64,000 bases of DNA from [Mycobacterium] vasticus (GTDB taxonomy: Bacteria > Actinomycetota > Actinomycetes > Mycobacteriales > Mycobacteriaceae). The stretch is taken from contig NZ_CP084028.1 in the NCBI RefSeq assembly GCF_020181595.1, positions 1,859,644-1,923,643 of the forward strand, read 5' to 3'. The notes under the pieces were generated by a model that saw only the letters and a list, made by a program, of their open reading frames with translations, had not been told where the DNA came from and searched no databases. Each line of letters opens with the position of its first letter. Position 1 is the stretch's first letter. This document shows, one piece after another, positions 1 through 10,221 of this stretch. Made by a program: the position numbers and the translations under genes.

Positions 1-1
1 A

Positions 2-46
2 ACCGACGATCCGACTCCGGCTTACGCCAACCCGCACGAGGCATAA
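2..46 (+). CDS. Possible 3' end of an upstream gene (partial)
   Basis: Fourteen codons in one frame end in TAA at 44-46, and 10 of 14 third positions are G or C, as expected for coding sequence in this genome. In M. tuberculosis the gene convergent with pepB is ephD, so this could be the ephD C-terminus. The stretch is too short to show any domain. It is listed only as a possible gene end cut by the window border. Confidence 0.25.
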   Translation, partial: TDDPTPAYANPHEA

Positions 47-90
47 CCTACAAACTACACCCAAGTAGTCTTAACTGAACGGTATTGGAG

Positions 91-1617
91 CTAGCCCCGC
101 TCGCAGATGTCTTCCAAGACCGCGAACATCGTGCGGGTCGGCACACCGGTCCCACCCTTGGGCGTGTAGCCCCAAGCGCCGCCGGAGTTGTAGGCCGGCC
201 CGGCGACGTCGATGTGCACCCAGTCCACCCCGTCGGCCACGAACTCACGCAGGAACACCCCGGCGACCAGCATGCCGGCGAACCGTTGCCCGCTGACGTT
301 GGCCAGGTCGGCCACCGTGGACTTCAGGTCCTCTTTGAGCTCGTCGGGCAGCGGCATCGCCCAACCGTTCTCGCCGACGGCCTGCGAGATCGCCGCCACT
401 CGGTCGCGGAACTCGTCGGAACCCATCACACCGGGGATGCGCGCGCCGAGCGCCACGGTCTGCGCGCCGGTCAGGGTCGAGGTCTCGATCAGATAGTCGG
501 GGTTGTCCTCGCAGGCCCGCACGATCGCGTCGGCCAGGATCAGCCGGCCCTCGGCGTCGGTGTTGAGCACTTCGACGGTGGTGCCGCCGTACTGGGTGAG
601 CACGTCACCGGGGCGCTGCGCGGTGGACGACGGCATGTTCTCGGCCATCGGCACGGTCGCGGTCACCTCGACCGGCAGGCCCCGCCGGGCGGCCAGCACG
701 ACGGTCGCGATCACCGCGGCCGCCCCACCCATGTCGGAGGTCATGTGGTGCATGGACGCGGCCGGTTTGATCGAGATGCCGCCGGTGTCGAAGGTGATGC
801 CTTTGCCGACCAGGGCCACCTTCTTCGTGGCGCCGCTGGGGCGGTGGGTCAACCGCACCAGTCGCGGCGGGCGCGATGAGCCTTTGCCCACACCGATCAC
901 CCCGCCGTAACCGGCCTTTGCCAGTGCAGCCTCGTTGAGCACCTCGACGTCCAGGCCGGCGGCTTCGCCCAGTGCCTTTGCGCGCGCGGCAAATTCGGCG
1001 GGGAACAGGTGGCTCGGCGGCGTGTTGACGAAGTCCCGCGCGGTGGCCACCGCGGCGGCGACCTCGGCGCCACGGACCACCTGCTCGTCGGCGTCGGCCG
1101 CGGTGGACAGCACGGTCACCGAACGCAGGCCCTCGTCCGGCGGGGCGGTCTTGTCGCTGCGGAACGCGGTGAAGCGGTAGGCGCCCAGCAGCAGTCCCTC
1201 GACACCGGCGGCCAGTGTGCCCTCGCCGGTCAGCCCGCCCAGCGCACTGATCACCGTCGCGGTGCCGTTCAGCGAGCGGGCCGCGGTACCCGCGGCGCGC
1301 CGGATCAGATCCGCGGGCCAGGAGTCTTGGACCCTGCCTAGCCCGATGGTCAGCACGCTGGCCACCGGCAGCGACGCCACCACCAGCCGGTGTACCTGCT
1401 CGCTGCCACCCTTGGCGCCCAGTGCGCGCAGACCGGACTCGATCTCGGCGATCGCCTCAGCCGGCAGCGCGGGTTCGGTCGTGGCAATGGTGGCGCCGGC
1501 CTCGGTGTCATCGCCGGTCGACACGACCGGGACGATCAGCACGGCCTGGTCCGTGCCGGAAGGCAGCGCTGCGGTGACGGTGACGGTGGGGGACTGGTAG
1601 CCGAGTTCGGTGCTCAC
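91..1617 (-). CDS. pepB: Leucyl aminopeptidase, M17 family
   Basis: Cytosolic two-metal aminopeptidase that removes N-terminal residues from peptides. The M17 signature NTDAEGRL is at about residues 352-359, and the upstream metal and lysine region [10 protein letters not shown] is intact. The length of 508 aa is normal for the family. Two in-frame GTG codons lie at 1623 and 1617. The second is preferred because the AGGGTAGG Shine-Dalgarno-like run sits about 8 bases before it, and because the protein then begins STELGYQSP, like the M. tuberculosis protein as I recall it. It follows the cyclase gene on the same strand by about 11 bases, so the two are probably one operon. Confidence 0.95.
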   Translation of the reverse strand: MSTELGYQSPTVTVTAALPSGTDQAVLIVPVVSTGDDTEAGATIATTEPALPAEAIAEIESGLRALGAKGGSEQVHRLVVASLPVASVLTIGLGRVQDSWPADLIRRAAGTAARSLNGTATVISALGGLTGEGTLAAGVEGLLLGAYRFTAFRSDKTAPPDEGLRSVTVLSTAADADEQVVRGAEVAAAVATARDFVNTPPSHLFPAEFAARAKALGEAAGLDVEVLNEAALAKAGYGGVIGVGKGSSRPPRLVRLTHRPSGATKKVALVGKGITFDTGGISIKPAASMHHMTSDMGGAAAVIATVVLAARRGLPVEVTATVPMAENMPSSTAQRPGDVLTQYGGTTVEVLNTDAEGRLILADAIVRACEDNPDYLIETSTLTGAQTVALGARIPGVMGSDEFRDRVAAISQAVGENGWAMPLPDELKEDLKSTVADLANVSGQRFAGMLVAGVFLREFVADGVDWVHIDVAGPAYNSGGAWGYTPKGGTGVPTRTMFAVLEDICERG

Positions 1618-1628
1618 AGGCACCTACC

Positions 1629-2717
1629 CTAGCGATGCGCCGATCGCCGTAGCTCGTACGCCGCAACGGGTTCGTCGAAGCCCTTGAGTGTCAACGGTTC
1701 CTGCACGATCGTCTGCCACTCCGACAAGCCACCGCAGAGCCCGGTCGAGGCGAGGATCTGATTGGGCGCTGCGGCGTCCACCAGGCGGGCGGCCAGGTTG
1801 ACCGGCGTGCCGAAGTAGTCGCCGTTGATCGCCAGCACCTCCCCGTAGGCCAGGCCGGCCCGCACCTGAAGCCCGGCCGCCTGCGCCTTCGGATGGTCGA
1901 CCAGATCGGCGGCGGCCTTGGCCAGCAGCTGCGGTGTCGAGCTCACCCACATCACCGCGTCGCCGATGAACTTGACCACCCGTCCGCCATCGGCGTGCAC
2001 CACGTCGGCGACGCTGCCGCCGAATTCGGTGAGCAGGTTCGCCAGCTCCGCGGCGGTCAGAACCTGGGTCAGTGCGGTGAACCCGGTCAGGTCGGCGAAC
2101 CCCACGCCGCACACGATGCTCGCCGACGCTCCACCTGCCAGCCCTTCGAGAAATGTCCGGTGGCTGACCTGGTGCTGGCGGTGGACGGCGTCGATCATCG
2201 CGCCGATGCGGGGGATGTACGCCGCGACCGACCGCCATGCCCGCGCGGTGCGGAGCTCGCTTTGGGTGTGGCCCAGCCAGACGTTGGGCTCGGTGAGCCG
2301 GATCATGCTCGACTCGGCCTCGGCCAGCCGGGCCATGGTGGCCCCCAATACCCGCAGGAAGCCGTCGACGGGCTCCCCGAGAAACGAGCGCATCTCGGCC
2401 CAGGTCGCGAGCCCGTCGACGTCGGCCTGGCTCAGGACCGCGGTGTCCGGGTCGGCGACGCTCAGACCGAGCATCGTCCAGGCGCGCTCGACCTCTACGA
2501 GGGGAATGCCCAGAGCCTCGGCGGCGGTCCGCAACGTGTGGATCGGCGGACCCGAGCGCCCCACCGCGTCGCCGGCCAGCCCGAACAGCCTGCCCTGCCG
2601 CTCGGCATCGGCCATGTCCTCCGCGGTGAAGCCCAGACCGTCCAGGTATTCGACCAGACCGGCGCGGTCGCGCGCGTCGGCGATTCCCGCTGCTTCGAGC
2701 GCCTCCCAATCAACCAT
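1629..2717 (-). CDS. Class III adenylate/guanylate cyclase, Rv2212-like
   Basis: Predicted cytosolic adenylate cyclase of 362 aa. The N-terminal half (about 1-190) resembles the regulatory domain of mycobacterial cyclases such as Rv2212, which is reported to respond to pH and fatty acids. The C-terminal half is the cyclase homology domain. The first metal aspartate is in GFADLTGFT, the second in GDAVMW, and the transition-state Asn/Arg pair is in NLAARL, so the site looks active. No membrane segment is seen. It starts with ATG and shares a 32-bp divergent promoter region with gcvT. pepB follows directly. Confidence 0.9.
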   Translation of the reverse strand: MVDWEALEAAGIADARDRAGLVEYLDGLGFTAEDMADAERQGRLFGLAGDAVGRSGPPIHTLRTAAEALGIPLVEVERAWTMLGLSVADPDTAVLSQADVDGLATWAEMRSFLGEPVDGFLRVLGATMARLAEAESSMIRLTEPNVWLGHTQSELRTARAWRSVAAYIPRIGAMIDAVHRQHQVSHRTFLEGLAGGASASIVCGVGFADLTGFTALTQVLTAAELANLLTEFGGSVADVVHADGGRVVKFIGDAVMWVSSTPQLLAKAAADLVDHPKAQAAGLQVRAGLAYGEVLAINGDYFGTPVNLAARLVDAAAPNQILASTGLCGGLSEWQTIVQEPLTLKGFDEPVAAYELRRSAHR

Positions 2718-2735
2718 CCCTACAAGTGTGCCGAT

Positions 2736-2741
2736 TAGGGT
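2736..2741 (+). promoter_or_regulatory. Candidate -10 box of gcvT, leaderless type
   Basis: TAGGGT lies 8 bases before the GTG start of gcvT and no Shine-Dalgarno sequence is present. With the usual spacing, transcription would start at the start codon itself. This is inferred from position only. Confidence 0.5.
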
Positions 2742-2749
2742 GGCTCCAC

Positions 2750-3844
2750 GTGAGCGAACTGCAACACGGACCCCTGGAAGACCGTCACCGCGAGCTGGGC
2801 GCCAGCTTCGCCGAGTTCGGCGGTTGGCTGATGCCGGTGTCCTATGCCGGCACGGTCGCCGAGCACAACGCCACCCGCGACACCGTCGGCCTGTTCGACG
2901 TCAGCCACCTGGGCAAGGCCACCGTCGCCGGGCCGGGCGCAGCAGAGTTCGTCAACGCCACGCTCACCAACGACCTGAACCGAATCGGGCCCGGCAAGGC
3001 GCAATACACCTTGTGCTGCAACGAATCCGGTGGCGTGATCGACGACCTGATCGCCTACTACGTCTCCGACGACGAGATCTTCCTGGTGCCCAACGCCGCC
3101 AACACCGCCGCGGTGGTGGCCGCCCTGCAGGCGGCGGCCCCGGCCGGGGTGAGCATCACCGACGAGCACCGCTCACGGGCGGTGCTGGCGGTGCAGGGCC
3201 CGAAATCGACCGAGGTGCTGGCCGGTCTGGGCCTGCCGACCGAGATGGACTACATGGGCTTCGCCGACGCCACCTATTCGGGCGTACCGGTGCGGGTGTG
3301 CCGCAGCGGCTACACCGGTGAACACGGCTACGAACTGCTGCCGGCCTGGGACTCCGCCGGTGTGGTGTTCGACGCGCTGGTGGCGGCGGTGACCGGGCTC
3401 GGGGGAGAGCTGGCGGGCCTGGGGGCGCGCGACACGCTGCGCACCGAGATGGGCTATCCGCTGCACGGCCACGAGCTGTCGCTCGACATCTCGCCGCTGC
3501 AGGCCCGCTGCGGCTGGGCGATCGGCTGGAAGAAGGACGCGTTCTTCGGCCGCGACGCGCTGCTGGCCGAGAAGGCGTCCGGCCCGGCACGATTGCTGCG
3601 CGGACTGCAAGTCACCGGCCGGGGAGTGCTGCGGGCCGATCTGGCGGTGCTCAGCGGTGACCGCGGGGTCGGGATCACCACCTCGGGCACGTTCTCGCCG
3701 ACGCTCAAGGCCGGGATCGCCCTGGCGCTGATCGACGCCGACGCCGGTATCTCCGACGGCGCGCAGGTCACCGTCGACGTACGCGGCCGCGCCGTGGAGT
3801 GCGAGGTTGTGGCTCCACCGTTCGTGACGGCAAAAACCCGCTAG
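2750..3844 (+). CDS. gcvT: Aminomethyltransferase, T-protein of the glycine cleavage system
   Basis: Transfers the methylene group of H-protein-bound aminomethyl to tetrahydrofolate and releases ammonia. The 364-aa protein matches the GcvT family along its full length, with the N-terminal folate-binding part ([21 protein letters not shown], then FDVSHLGK) and the C-terminal barrel ([15 protein letters not shown]). The GTG start at 2750 is chosen because the protein then begins [11 protein letters not shown]; eight upstream in-frame codons would run into the promoter. No other glycine cleavage gene is adjacent, as in M. tuberculosis. ilvE follows after 23 bases with its own promoter signal. 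Confidence 0.95.
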   Translation: MSELQHGPLEDRHRELGASFAEFGGWLMPVSYAGTVAEHNATRDTVGLFDVSHLGKATVAGPGAAEFVNATLTNDLNRIGPGKAQYTLCCNESGGVIDDLIAYYVSDDEIFLVPNAANTAAVVAALQAAAPAGVSITDEHRSRAVLAVQGPKSTEVLAGLGLPTEMDYMGFADATYSGVPVRVCRSGYTGEHGYELLPAWDSAGVVFDALVAAVTGLGGELAGLGARDTLRTEMGYPLHGHELSLDISPLQARCGWAIGWKKDAFFGRDALLAEKASGPARLLRGLQVTGRGVLRADLAVLSGDRGVGITTSGTFSPTLKAGIALALIDADAGISDGAQVTVDVRGRAVECEVVAPPFVTAKTR

Positions 3845-3853
3845 CGCACCGGT

Positions 3854-3859
3854 TATACA
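3854..3859 (+). promoter_or_regulatory. Candidate -10 box of ilvE, leaderless type
   Basis: TATACA lies 8 bases before the ATG of ilvE, in the short gap after gcvT. No Shine-Dalgarno sequence precedes the ATG. This suggests a separate leaderless ilvE transcript. Confidence 0.55.
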
Positions 3860-3867
3860 ATCGCTGC

Positions 3868-4974
3868 ATGAAAAGCGGCCTCCTCGATTTCCACGTGTCG
3901 GTCACAGCGAATCCGACGCCCGACGAGGTACGCGAAACCATCTTGGCCGAGCCGGGTTTCGGCAAGTTCCACACCGACCACATGGTGTCCATCGACTACA
4001 CCGCAGACGCCGGGTGGCACAACGCGCGGGTGATGCCCTACGGGCCGATCGAGTTGGACCCCTCAGCGGTCGTCCTGCACTACGCGCAGGAGGTGTTCGA
4101 GGGCCTCAAGGCCTACCGCTGGACCGACGGCTCGATCGTGTCGTTCCGGCCGGAGGCCAACGCGGCGCGCATGCGGGCGTCGGCTCGGCGGCTGGCGATC
4201 CCGGAACTGCCCGACGAGTTGTTCATCGCGTCGCTGCGGCAGCTCATCGCCGTCGACTCCGCCTGGGTGCCGGCCGCCGGGGGTGAGGAATCGCTGTACC
4301 TGCGGCCGTTCATCTTCGCCACCGAGCCGGGACTGGGCGTGCGCCCCGCCAACGAGTACCGCTGCCTGGTGATGGCCTCACCGGCCGGCGCGTACTTCAA
4401 GGGCGGCATCAAGCCGGTGAGCGTGTGGTTGTCGACGGAGTACGTGCGGGCCTGCCCGGGCGGTACCGGCGCCGCCAAGTTCGGTGGCAACTACGCCGCG
4501 TCGCTGGTGGCCCAGGCCCAGGCCGCCGACAACGGTTGCGACCAGGTGGTGTGGCTGGATGCCGCCGAGCGGCGCTACGTCGAGGAGATGGGCGGGATGA
4601 ACCTGTTCTTCGTCTTCGGCACCGGCGGGTCGGCGCGGCTGGTGACGCCCGAGCTGTCCGGCTCGCTGCTGCCCGGTATCACCCGGGATTCTTTGCTGCA
4701 GTTGGCAACCGATGCGGGTTTCGCCGTCGAGGAGCGCAAGATCGACGTCGACGAGTGGCGGGACAAGGCCGCCACCGGCGAGATCACCGAGGTTTTTGCG
4801 TGCGGCACCGCGGCAGTCATCACGCCGGTGTCACAGGTCAAGTCTGCGGAAGGGGACTTCACCGTCGCCGACGGCCGGCCCGGTGAGGTGACCATGGCGT
4901 TGCGGGACACTCTGACCGGAATCCAACGCGGCACTTTCGCCGACACTCACGGCTGGATGGCCCGACTGGACTGA
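3868..4974 (+). CDS. ilvE: Branched-chain amino acid aminotransferase
   Basis: PLP-dependent class IV transaminase catalysing the last step of Leu, Ile and Val synthesis. The protein is 368 aa, the same length as the M. tuberculosis enzyme. The PLP lysine is Lys204 in the conserved segment [15 protein letters not shown], and the family stretches [15 protein letters not shown] and EEMGGMN are intact. The ATG at 3868 is used because the protein then starts MKSGLLDF and because a -10 box fits just upstream. The longer in-frame extension overlaps the end of gcvT and is not needed. Confidence 0.96.
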   Translation: MKSGLLDFHVSVTANPTPDEVRETILAEPGFGKFHTDHMVSIDYTADAGWHNARVMPYGPIELDPSAVVLHYAQEVFEGLKAYRWTDGSIVSFRPEANAARMRASARRLAIPELPDELFIASLRQLIAVDSAWVPAAGGEESLYLRPFIFATEPGLGVRPANEYRCLVMASPAGAYFKGGIKPVSVWLSTEYVRACPGGTGAAKFGGNYAASLVAQAQAADNGCDQVVWLDAAERRYVEEMGGMNLFFVFGTGGSARLVTPELSGSLLPGITRDSLLQLATDAGFAVEERKIDVDEWRDKAATGEITEVFACGTAAVITPVSQVKSAEGDFTVADGRPGEVTMALRDTLTGIQRGTFADTHGWMARLD

Positions 4975-5332
4975 GCGGGCGCCGCTCAGTTTTGGTGACA
5001 GGGCGAAGGGCTCGGGCCGTCCTCGGTGGCCATCGCCTCGTTCGCTTCGTTTGCCCAGGCAGGCCAGTCCTTGGCTTCGACGTCAGGTTCGTCATCGCAG
5101 CCGTCGCCCATCGCCTTTCGCGATTCGCGACTCCGCTTGCTGTATCGGTGGTGCCGAGCCATCGGTGCTGCCCTCCCGTGCGACGCCTGTGACTACCGGT
5201 TGTTAATGCCGGTTCCATTTTTACAAACCTACTCTGTTGGTAAGGCGCCGGGTGGGAGAGAAGCAAAACAATTCACAGAAATGCAACTTTTCAGATGATG
5301 TTGCGCGGCCGATCGCAACGCGTGCGCGGGCG
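4975..5332. other. 358-bp intergenic region with no gene seen
   Basis: This gap separates ilvE from the convergent PGRS gene. In M. tuberculosis a membrane protein gene (Rv2209) lies between ilvE and cobS, but I see no coding remnant of it here. The part from about 5200 to 5290 is markedly AT-richer than its surroundings, with several A and T runs. That part could hold transcription ends for either flanking gene, but no clean stem plus T-tract was found. Confidence 0.5.
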
Positions 5333-7600
5333 TCAGCCGGGCGCCCCGGGGCTACCGGCTGTACCGTCGGCGCCGCCGGGTCCACCTGAGCCGCCGTTCG
5401 CACCGAAGCCGCCGATGCCGTCGCCGCCATTGCTGCCGACTCCGCCTTCACCGTGGCCATCGATGCCGTAGGGGGAGACGTTGAACCCGCCGGTGCCGCC
5501 GTCACCGCCGGTGCCACCTCGGGCGCCATCGCCGCTGCTCGCAGTGGTTGACGCAGCGCCACCCGCGCCGCCGTCGCCGCCGTACCCACCCACGGTGCCC
5601 AACGGGCCGCCGGTCGGATTGGTGGCTGCATCGCCGCCGGTTCCACCGGTGCCGCCGGTGCCGCCGATGGCGCTGGCGCCGCCGGCCGCATTGCTGGTCG
5701 CATCGCCGCCGGCACCACCGGTGCCGCCACCGCCGGCCTGGGCGCCCCAGAAGCCGCCGGTTGCACTGGTGGTCGCATTTCCGCCGGTGCCGCCCGCGCC
5801 GCCGTCGCCGCCGAAAGCCGTCGCGCCGTCGGCATCGCCGCCGGTGCCGCCGGTGCCGCCGGTGCCACCGCGGACGTCCGAGCTGACGAGGCCGGTGCTG
5901 CCGTTGGCGCTATCGCCGCCGTGCCCACCATGACCGCCGGTGCCGCCGGTGGCGCCGTTGACCGCAGCGCCACCGGTGCCGCCTCCACCACCAGTCCCCC
6001 CATAGGCGTAGCCGCCTGCAGTACCGGTTGCGGTGCTGATGTGGCCCTGGCCGCCGTCGCCGCCGTCGCCGCCGGTGCCGCCGGTGCTGCCGAGACCGCT
6101 GGCGCTGCCACCGGTTCCGCCGCGTCCGCCTGTACCACCGATGCCCGCAAGGTCTCCGTCGTAGGCGCGTCCACTGCTGGCGCCACCGTCACCTCCGGTG
6201 CCTCCGGCGCCACCCTTGCCGCCGGCATGGCCGGCGCCGCCACCTCCGCCGCCACCGCCGCCTCCGCCGGTACTGGAGCCGGTGCCGCCGGTGCCGCCGG
6301 TCCCTGCGACGCCGTTGCCGTCGCTGCCGCCGTTGCCGCCGCGACCGCCGTCACCGGCGGCGATGACGCCGTACCCGCCTCCTCCACCGGGGCCGCCGAC
6401 ATTGCCGAGTGCGCCTCCGGACCCGCTTCCACCGGTGCCGCCGTCACCACCCGTCCCGCCGATGTCGCCGTTACCGCCGCTACCGCCCCCGCCGGCCCAG
6501 CCGGCGAGGTAGCCGTCGGCCGTGGCGGCGCCGCCGTTGCCGCCGCGTCCGCCGGTTCCGCCGAGATGGCCGTTGCCGCCCATGCCGCCACCGCTGCCGT
6601 GCCCTCCGCCGAGCCCGTTGCCGCCGTTGCCGCCGTTTCCGCCGGCTCCGCCGTTTCCGTAGACACCATTCGCGGAGCTGCCGCCGTTGCCACCGCTGCC
6701 GCTGTATCCGGCGTCGCCGCCGTAGCCGATGTTGCCGCCGTCGCCACCGTTGCCGCCGTTTCCGCCGCCACCGCCGTTGCCGCCGTCACCGAACAGCGCC
6801 GCCGTGGAACCGCCTTGCCCGCCGCTGGCAGCGTCGCCGCCGACGACGCCCGCCGTTTCGTCGAAGCCGTTCCCACCGGCGCCGCCGGCGCCACCGTTGC
6901 CGAAAAGCCAACCCACCGCGTAGCCGCCGCTGCCGCCCTGCCCGCCGTTACCGTTGCCGTTGCCCTCTACTTCGATGCTGCCGTGGATACCGTTTCCGCC
7001 GGTCCCGCCGTCGCCGCCATTACCCATGTAGGTGCCGCCGTTGCCGCCATTACCGCCGACCGCGTAGTAGGCGGTGTAAGTCTGACGCTCGCCGTCGGCG
7101 TCGCCGCCGGCGCCACCGTTGCCGAAGAATCCGGCGTTGCCGCCGTTTCCGCCCCAGCCGGCTGCGGTCGTACCGCCGTCGCCACCGTCGCCGAACCACA
7201 GCCCGCCGTCGCCACCTACGGCTGCTTCGTTGGTGCTGCCGTCGATGCCGTCGGCGCCGTTGCCGATCAGCATCTGGCCGTTGCCGAAGGTGTTGTTGAT
7301 CCAGGTGCTGATCTCCATGCCGGACTGGGTGGCCAGCCAGGCCTGGCCGGCGTCGTGTATCGGGGTGTAGATCCAGGTGTCGAACAACTGGGCCATCGTG
7401 GGGTCGGCGGCAGCGGCGACCGGTGACCAACTGGCAGCTTCGAACAGTTCATCGATCCAGTCGATGAGCGGGTCGGCGTGGGCGGTCGAGACGCTGAGCA
7501 GCGGGCTTATCCCGACCGCAAGGAACGTTCCAACCGTGCTGCCCAGCCCGATCAGCCGGGAGCGGCTGCGGGCACTCGTGCTGCTGCGCAGACCGGACAT
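5333..7600 (-). CDS. PGRS-repeat protein with an N-terminal signal peptide instead of a PE domain
   Basis: Predicted exported, very Gly-rich protein of 755 aa. Residues 1 to about 43 form a Sec signal peptide: several Arg, a hydrophobic core ([17 protein letters not shown]), then THA before DPL. Residues about 44-110 are a linker related to the segment between PE and PGRS domains, ending in [11 protein letters not shown]. The rest is GGxGG-type repeat with Ala/Thr/Asn-rich interruptions. No PE motif is present at the start. The ATG at 7600 is preferred over the in-frame ATG at 7618 because GAGAGGAG lies 7-8 bases upstream of it and the longer form would overlap that site. The function is unknown; PGRS domains are generally surface or secreted. 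Confidence 0.85.
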   Translation of the reverse strand: MSGLRSSTSARSRSRLIGLGSTVGTFLAVGISPLLSVSTAHADPLIDWIDELFEAASWSPVAAAADPTMAQLFDTWIYTPIHDAGQAWLATQSGMEISTWINNTFGNGQMLIGNGADGIDGSTNEAAVGGDGGLWFGDGGDGGTTAAGWGGNGGNAGFFGNGGAGGDADGERQTYTAYYAVGGNGGNGGTYMGNGGDGGTGGNGIHGSIEVEGNGNGNGGQGGSGGYAVGWLFGNGGAGGAGGNGFDETAGVVGGDAASGGQGGSTAALFGDGGNGGGGGNGGNGGDGGNIGYGGDAGYSGSGGNGGSSANGVYGNGGAGGNGGNGGNGLGGGHGSGGGMGGNGHLGGTGGRGGNGGAATADGYLAGWAGGGGSGGNGDIGGTGGDGGTGGSGSGGALGNVGGPGGGGGYGVIAAGDGGRGGNGGSDGNGVAGTGGTGGTGSSTGGGGGGGGGGGAGHAGGKGGAGGTGGDGGASSGRAYDGDLAGIGGTGGRGGTGGSASGLGSTGGTGGDGGDGGQGHISTATGTAGGYAYGGTGGGGGTGGAAVNGATGGTGGHGGHGGDSANGSTGLVSSDVRGGTGGTGGTGGDADGATAFGGDGGAGGTGGNATTSATGGFWGAQAGGGGTGGAGGDATSNAAGGASAIGGTGGTGGTGGDAATNPTGGPLGTVGGYGGDGGAGGAASTTASSGDGARGGTGGDGGTGGFNVSPYGIDGHGEGGVGSNGGDGIGGFGANGGSGGPGGADGTAGSPGAPG

Positions 7601-7669
7601 GAAGTGCTCCTCTCCCATGGCCTGACGATCCGATAAGCACAGACGCTAAGGCCGCTGAGAAGAACGGCA

Positions 7670-7689
7670 TGCAGTAGTCGACTACTGCA
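7670..7689. promoter_or_regulatory. Perfect 20-bp palindrome upstream of the PGRS gene
   Basis: TGCAGTAGTCGACTACTGCA equals its own reverse complement over all 20 bases. It lies 70-90 bases upstream of the PGRS ATG and 11 bases beyond the cobS stop. The position and symmetry suit an operator for a dimeric repressor of the PGRS gene. No loop is available, so a transcription terminator is less likely. The protein that binds it is unknown. Confidence 0.5.
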
Positions 7690-7700
7690 CTTTGGATTCG

Positions 7701-8429
7701 TCAGTGCGCGGCGGCCAGTACGACGGCCGTCACCGTCGTCGCCGCCTCGACGGCGGCGCCCAGCACGTCTCCGGTGATGCCGCCCAGTCGGCGCACACAG
7801 TGCGCGATGAACAGCCCGGTGCAGCCGAGCGCCAGCACCACGGCGAGCGGTCCCTGCCACGGCACCGGACCGGCCGTCAGCGATGCGACTGCCAGTGCCA
7901 GCACCCAGGCAACCGCCACCGCAACCGGCTGGCTGCCGGCCACCCCTGCGCCCAGGGTGCTGCCCGCAGCCACGGGAACCCGACGCAGACAGGCCAGCAC
8001 CGCCGCCACCCGGCCCGCGGCGACCGCGACCACGATCCCCGCCGGATTCAGCATCGAGAACGTCAGCGCCTGCAGGCCGATCACCAGCACCACCGCAACG
8101 ACCCCGAACGGTCCGGTTGAACCGTCACGCATCACCTGCAGGGCCTGGAGCGCGGGACGATATGACCCGAGTCCGTCGGCGGTGTCGGCCACCCCGTCGA
8201 TGTGCAGGCCTCGGGTGGCGGCCAGCAGTGCGGCCACCGCCAGCAGGCCCGCCAGGGGGCTGCCCGGGCCGAACGCCTGCTCGCCGGCCCAGGCCACCGC
8301 TGCCGCCAGCGCGCCCAGCGCCGCACCGACCACCGGAAACGCGGTCATCGCTCCGCGCCCCAGGGGTCGGTCAGCTGATACGGGCAGAATCGTTCCGAAC
8401 CCGAAAGACGCTGCCAGGGAAGCGATCAC
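7701..8429 (-). CDS. cobS: Adenosylcobinamide-GDP ribazoletransferase (cobalamin synthase)
   Basis: Integral membrane enzyme that joins adenosylcobinamide-GDP with alpha-ribazole (phosphate) in the last part of cobalamin synthesis. The 242-aa protein has several hydrophobic segments and the family's acidic motif [14 protein letters not shown] near residue 75, thought to bind Mg2+, followed by the [10 protein letters not shown] segment. The GTG start at 8427-8429 overlaps the cobT stop by four bases (GTGA), so the two genes are translationally coupled. cobU, which would supply the substrate, is not in this window. Confidence 0.93.
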   Translation of the reverse strand: MIASLAASFGFGTILPVSADRPLGRGAMTAFPVVGAALGALAAAVAWAGEQAFGPGSPLAGLLAVAALLAATRGLHIDGVADTADGLGSYRPALQALQVMRDGSTGPFGVVAVVLVIGLQALTFSMLNPAGIVVAVAAGRVAAVLACLRRVPVAAGSTLGAGVAGSQPVAVAVAWVLALAVASLTAGPVPWQGPLAVVLALGCTGLFIAHCVRRLGGITGDVLGAAVEAATTVTAVVLAAAH

Positions 8430-9502
8430 TGGCCGGCCCGATCGGCGGGCCCTGATATGCCGGCTTCGGAGAACGTCGCCATAGAAGCCAATGTCGCCAC
8501 CGCGGCGCGCAGCACCGGCAGCGCCACCGCGGCACCGGAGCCCTCACCCAGGCGCATCCGCAGGTCCAGGATGGGCTCGAGTCCCAGTGCGGTGCAGGCC
8601 AGCGCGTGCGCCGGCTCGGGGGAGCGGTGGCCGGCCTGCCACCACGCCCGCGCACCCGGGGCCAGCTGGTCGGCGACCAGGGCGGCGGCCGTCGACGCCA
8701 GGCCGTCCAGCAGTACCGGGGTGCGCCGGACGGCGGCCTGGGCGCAGAAGCCGGCCAGCGCGGCCAGGTCGGCGCCGCCGCAGCAGCGCAGCAGACCCAA
8801 CGGGTCGGAGCGCTGCGATCGGGACCGGAACAGCGCATCGCGTACCGCCGCGGTCTTTCGCGCCCAGCCGGCGTCGTCGATCCCGGTGCCGTGGCCGACG
8901 GCCGCCACCGGCTCGGCACCGGTCAGGGAGGCGACCAACGTCGTTGCGACAGTGGTATTTCCGATTCCCATGTCGCCGGGAATGAGTAGGTCCGCTCCGC
9001 CGTCGACCTCCTCGTCGGCGATGCGCCGCCCGGCTTCGACCGCGGCCAGCGTCTGCTCGGTGCTCAGGGCGTCCTCGAGTGCGATGTCGCCGCTGCCGCG
9101 GCGCACCTTATAGACAGCGGAGACAGCGTTGGTTTCGTTGTCTACCGCCATGTCGACCACCCGGACGCTCGCATCGCCGACCGCAGCCAGGGCGTTGATG
9201 GCCGCTCCGCCACTCTCGATGTTGGCGACCATCTGCGCGGTCACCTCCGGCGGATAAGCCGACACCCGTGCCCGGGTGACGCCGTGATCGCCGGCGAACA
9301 CCACGATCCGGACCCGCTCGAACTGCTGGGGCGGGCACTGGCCCTGACACGACGCCACCCAGACCGAGAGGTCCTCCAGGCGTCCCAGTGCGCCGGCGGG
9401 CTTGGTGAGCAGATTCTGACGGGCCCGCGCGGCGGCGGCCGCCTGCGCATCGGGCGCCGTGACCGTCGGGAAACGCACGGTGCCCTCAGTCGAGGCGCTC
9501 AC
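8426..9502 (-). CDS. cobT: Nicotinate-nucleotide--dimethylbenzimidazole phosphoribosyltransferase
   Basis: Makes alpha-ribazole 5'-phosphate, the lower ligand precursor of cobalamin, from nicotinate mononucleotide and dimethylbenzimidazole. The 358-aa protein carries the family motifs [16 protein letters not shown] and LGEGSGA; the expected catalytic glutamate is Glu320 in the last of these. The GTG start overlaps the 3' end of the upstream membrane-protein gene by 17 bases, and the stop overlaps the cobS start. The order membrane protein - cobT - cobS is that of M. tuberculosis Rv2206-Rv2207-Rv2208. Confidence 0.95.
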   Translation of the reverse strand: MSASTEGTVRFPTVTAPDAQAAAAARARQNLLTKPAGALGRLEDLSVWVASCQGQCPPQQFERVRIVVFAGDHGVTRARVSAYPPEVTAQMVANIESGGAAINALAAVGDASVRVVDMAVDNETNAVSAVYKVRRGSGDIALEDALSTEQTLAAVEAGRRIADEEVDGGADLLIPGDMGIGNTTVATTLVASLTGAEPVAAVGHGTGIDDAGWARKTAAVRDALFRSRSQRSDPLGLLRCCGGADLAALAGFCAQAAVRRTPVLLDGLASTAAALVADQLAPGARAWWQAGHRSPEPAHALACTALGLEPILDLRMRLGEGSGAAVALPVLRAAVATLASMATFSEAGISGPADRAGQ

Positions 9503-10163
9503 CGCGCCGTACCTGCGGGCGCGGCACCCGCATCCGGCGCAGCGTGGATGCCCGGCCGGCAGCGTAAAGCCCGAATTTCCAACGGGATTCAGTGTTCTCC
9601 GGGTACTTCGTGTCGATCAGCTTGATGACTTTGCGGGCCACCAGCACTCCGTCGAGAGCCATCAGGATCATCAGCAACATGATCGCCGGGGAGATGTAGA
9701 ACTGGATCTGCGGGACGGCGATCATGATGAACATCAGCCCCAGCATCACCGGCATGAACAGGCCCAGCAGGTTGTAGCGGGCATCGACGATGTTGCGGGC
9801 ATACCGGCGCTCCGGACCCCGGTCACGGGGCTGCAGCGCGGCCTCTTCGCCGGCCAGCACCCGGTCCCGGTGGGTGGCCTGGCGCTCCCGGCGCAGCGCA
9901 CTCGCGGCGCGGCGCTCCTCCTTGCTGAGCTTCGGTCCGGCCAGGGTCTTGCGGCGGGCCCGGGCCTCCGAGGACGTCATCGGGGCAGGCGCCACCGGGC
10001 CGCGACGCTTGGCGGCCGCGTTGCGTTTGGGGGTGGGCCGTCCCTTGGGCGCGGTGACCCCGGAAGGTGCGGTTTCGTCGGTGTCGGTGCCGTCGGAGGG
10101 CGCGGCGCCGACCAGCGAGTCGGTGTACGCCGCCTCATCTCTTTTACGGCCCGGCAGTTTCAC
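9486..10163 (-). CDS. DUF3043-type membrane protein, Rv2206-like
   Basis: 225-aa protein of unknown function. The first 100 residues are charged and Arg/Lys-rich ([26 protein letters not shown]). Two closely spaced hydrophobic segments follow ([20 protein letters not shown] and [18 protein letters not shown]), then a basic tail. This is the arrangement of the actinobacterial DUF3043 family. The GTG start at 10163 gives KLPGRKRDE, which fits the M. tuberculosis homologue. A longer in-frame extension would run into the divergent kinase gene and is rejected. The 3' end overlaps cobT. Confidence 0.85.
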   Translation of the reverse strand: MKLPGRKRDEAAYTDSLVGAAPSDGTDTDETAPSGVTAPKGRPTPKRNAAAKRRGPVAPAPMTSSEARARRKTLAGPKLSKEERRAASALRRERQATHRDRVLAGEEAALQPRDRGPERRYARNIVDARYNLLGLFMPVMLGLMFIMIAVPQIQFYISPAIMLLMILMALDGVLVARKVIKLIDTKYPENTESRWKFGLYAAGRASTLRRMRVPRPQVRRGERLD

Positions 10164-10207
10164 GCCCGCCAGATTACTTGCCCTGCCCGCGTCGCCGATC
10201 CTGTGGC

Positions 10208-10213
10208 TATACC
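10208..10213 (+). promoter_or_regulatory. Candidate -10 box of the glycerate kinase-like gene
   Basis: TATACC lies 8 bases before the ATG at 10222 within a 58-bp divergent intergenic region. There is no Shine-Dalgarno sequence, so a leaderless transcript is likely. Confidence 0.5.
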
Positions 10214-10221
10214 CTGCCGGT

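Noticed and set aside
5481..7426. Long Pro-, Ala- and Arg-rich reading frames on the plus strand across the PGRS gene
   Set aside because: They are mirror frames of the GGC/GGN repeats on the minus strand, have low-complexity sequence only, and lack start signals. The minus frame has a signal peptide and a Shine-Dalgarno site.
10164..10221. Cobalamin riboswitch before the cobT-cobS operon
   Set aside because: The divergent gap upstream of the operon is only 58 bases, too short for a B12 riboswitch, and no B12-box was seen.
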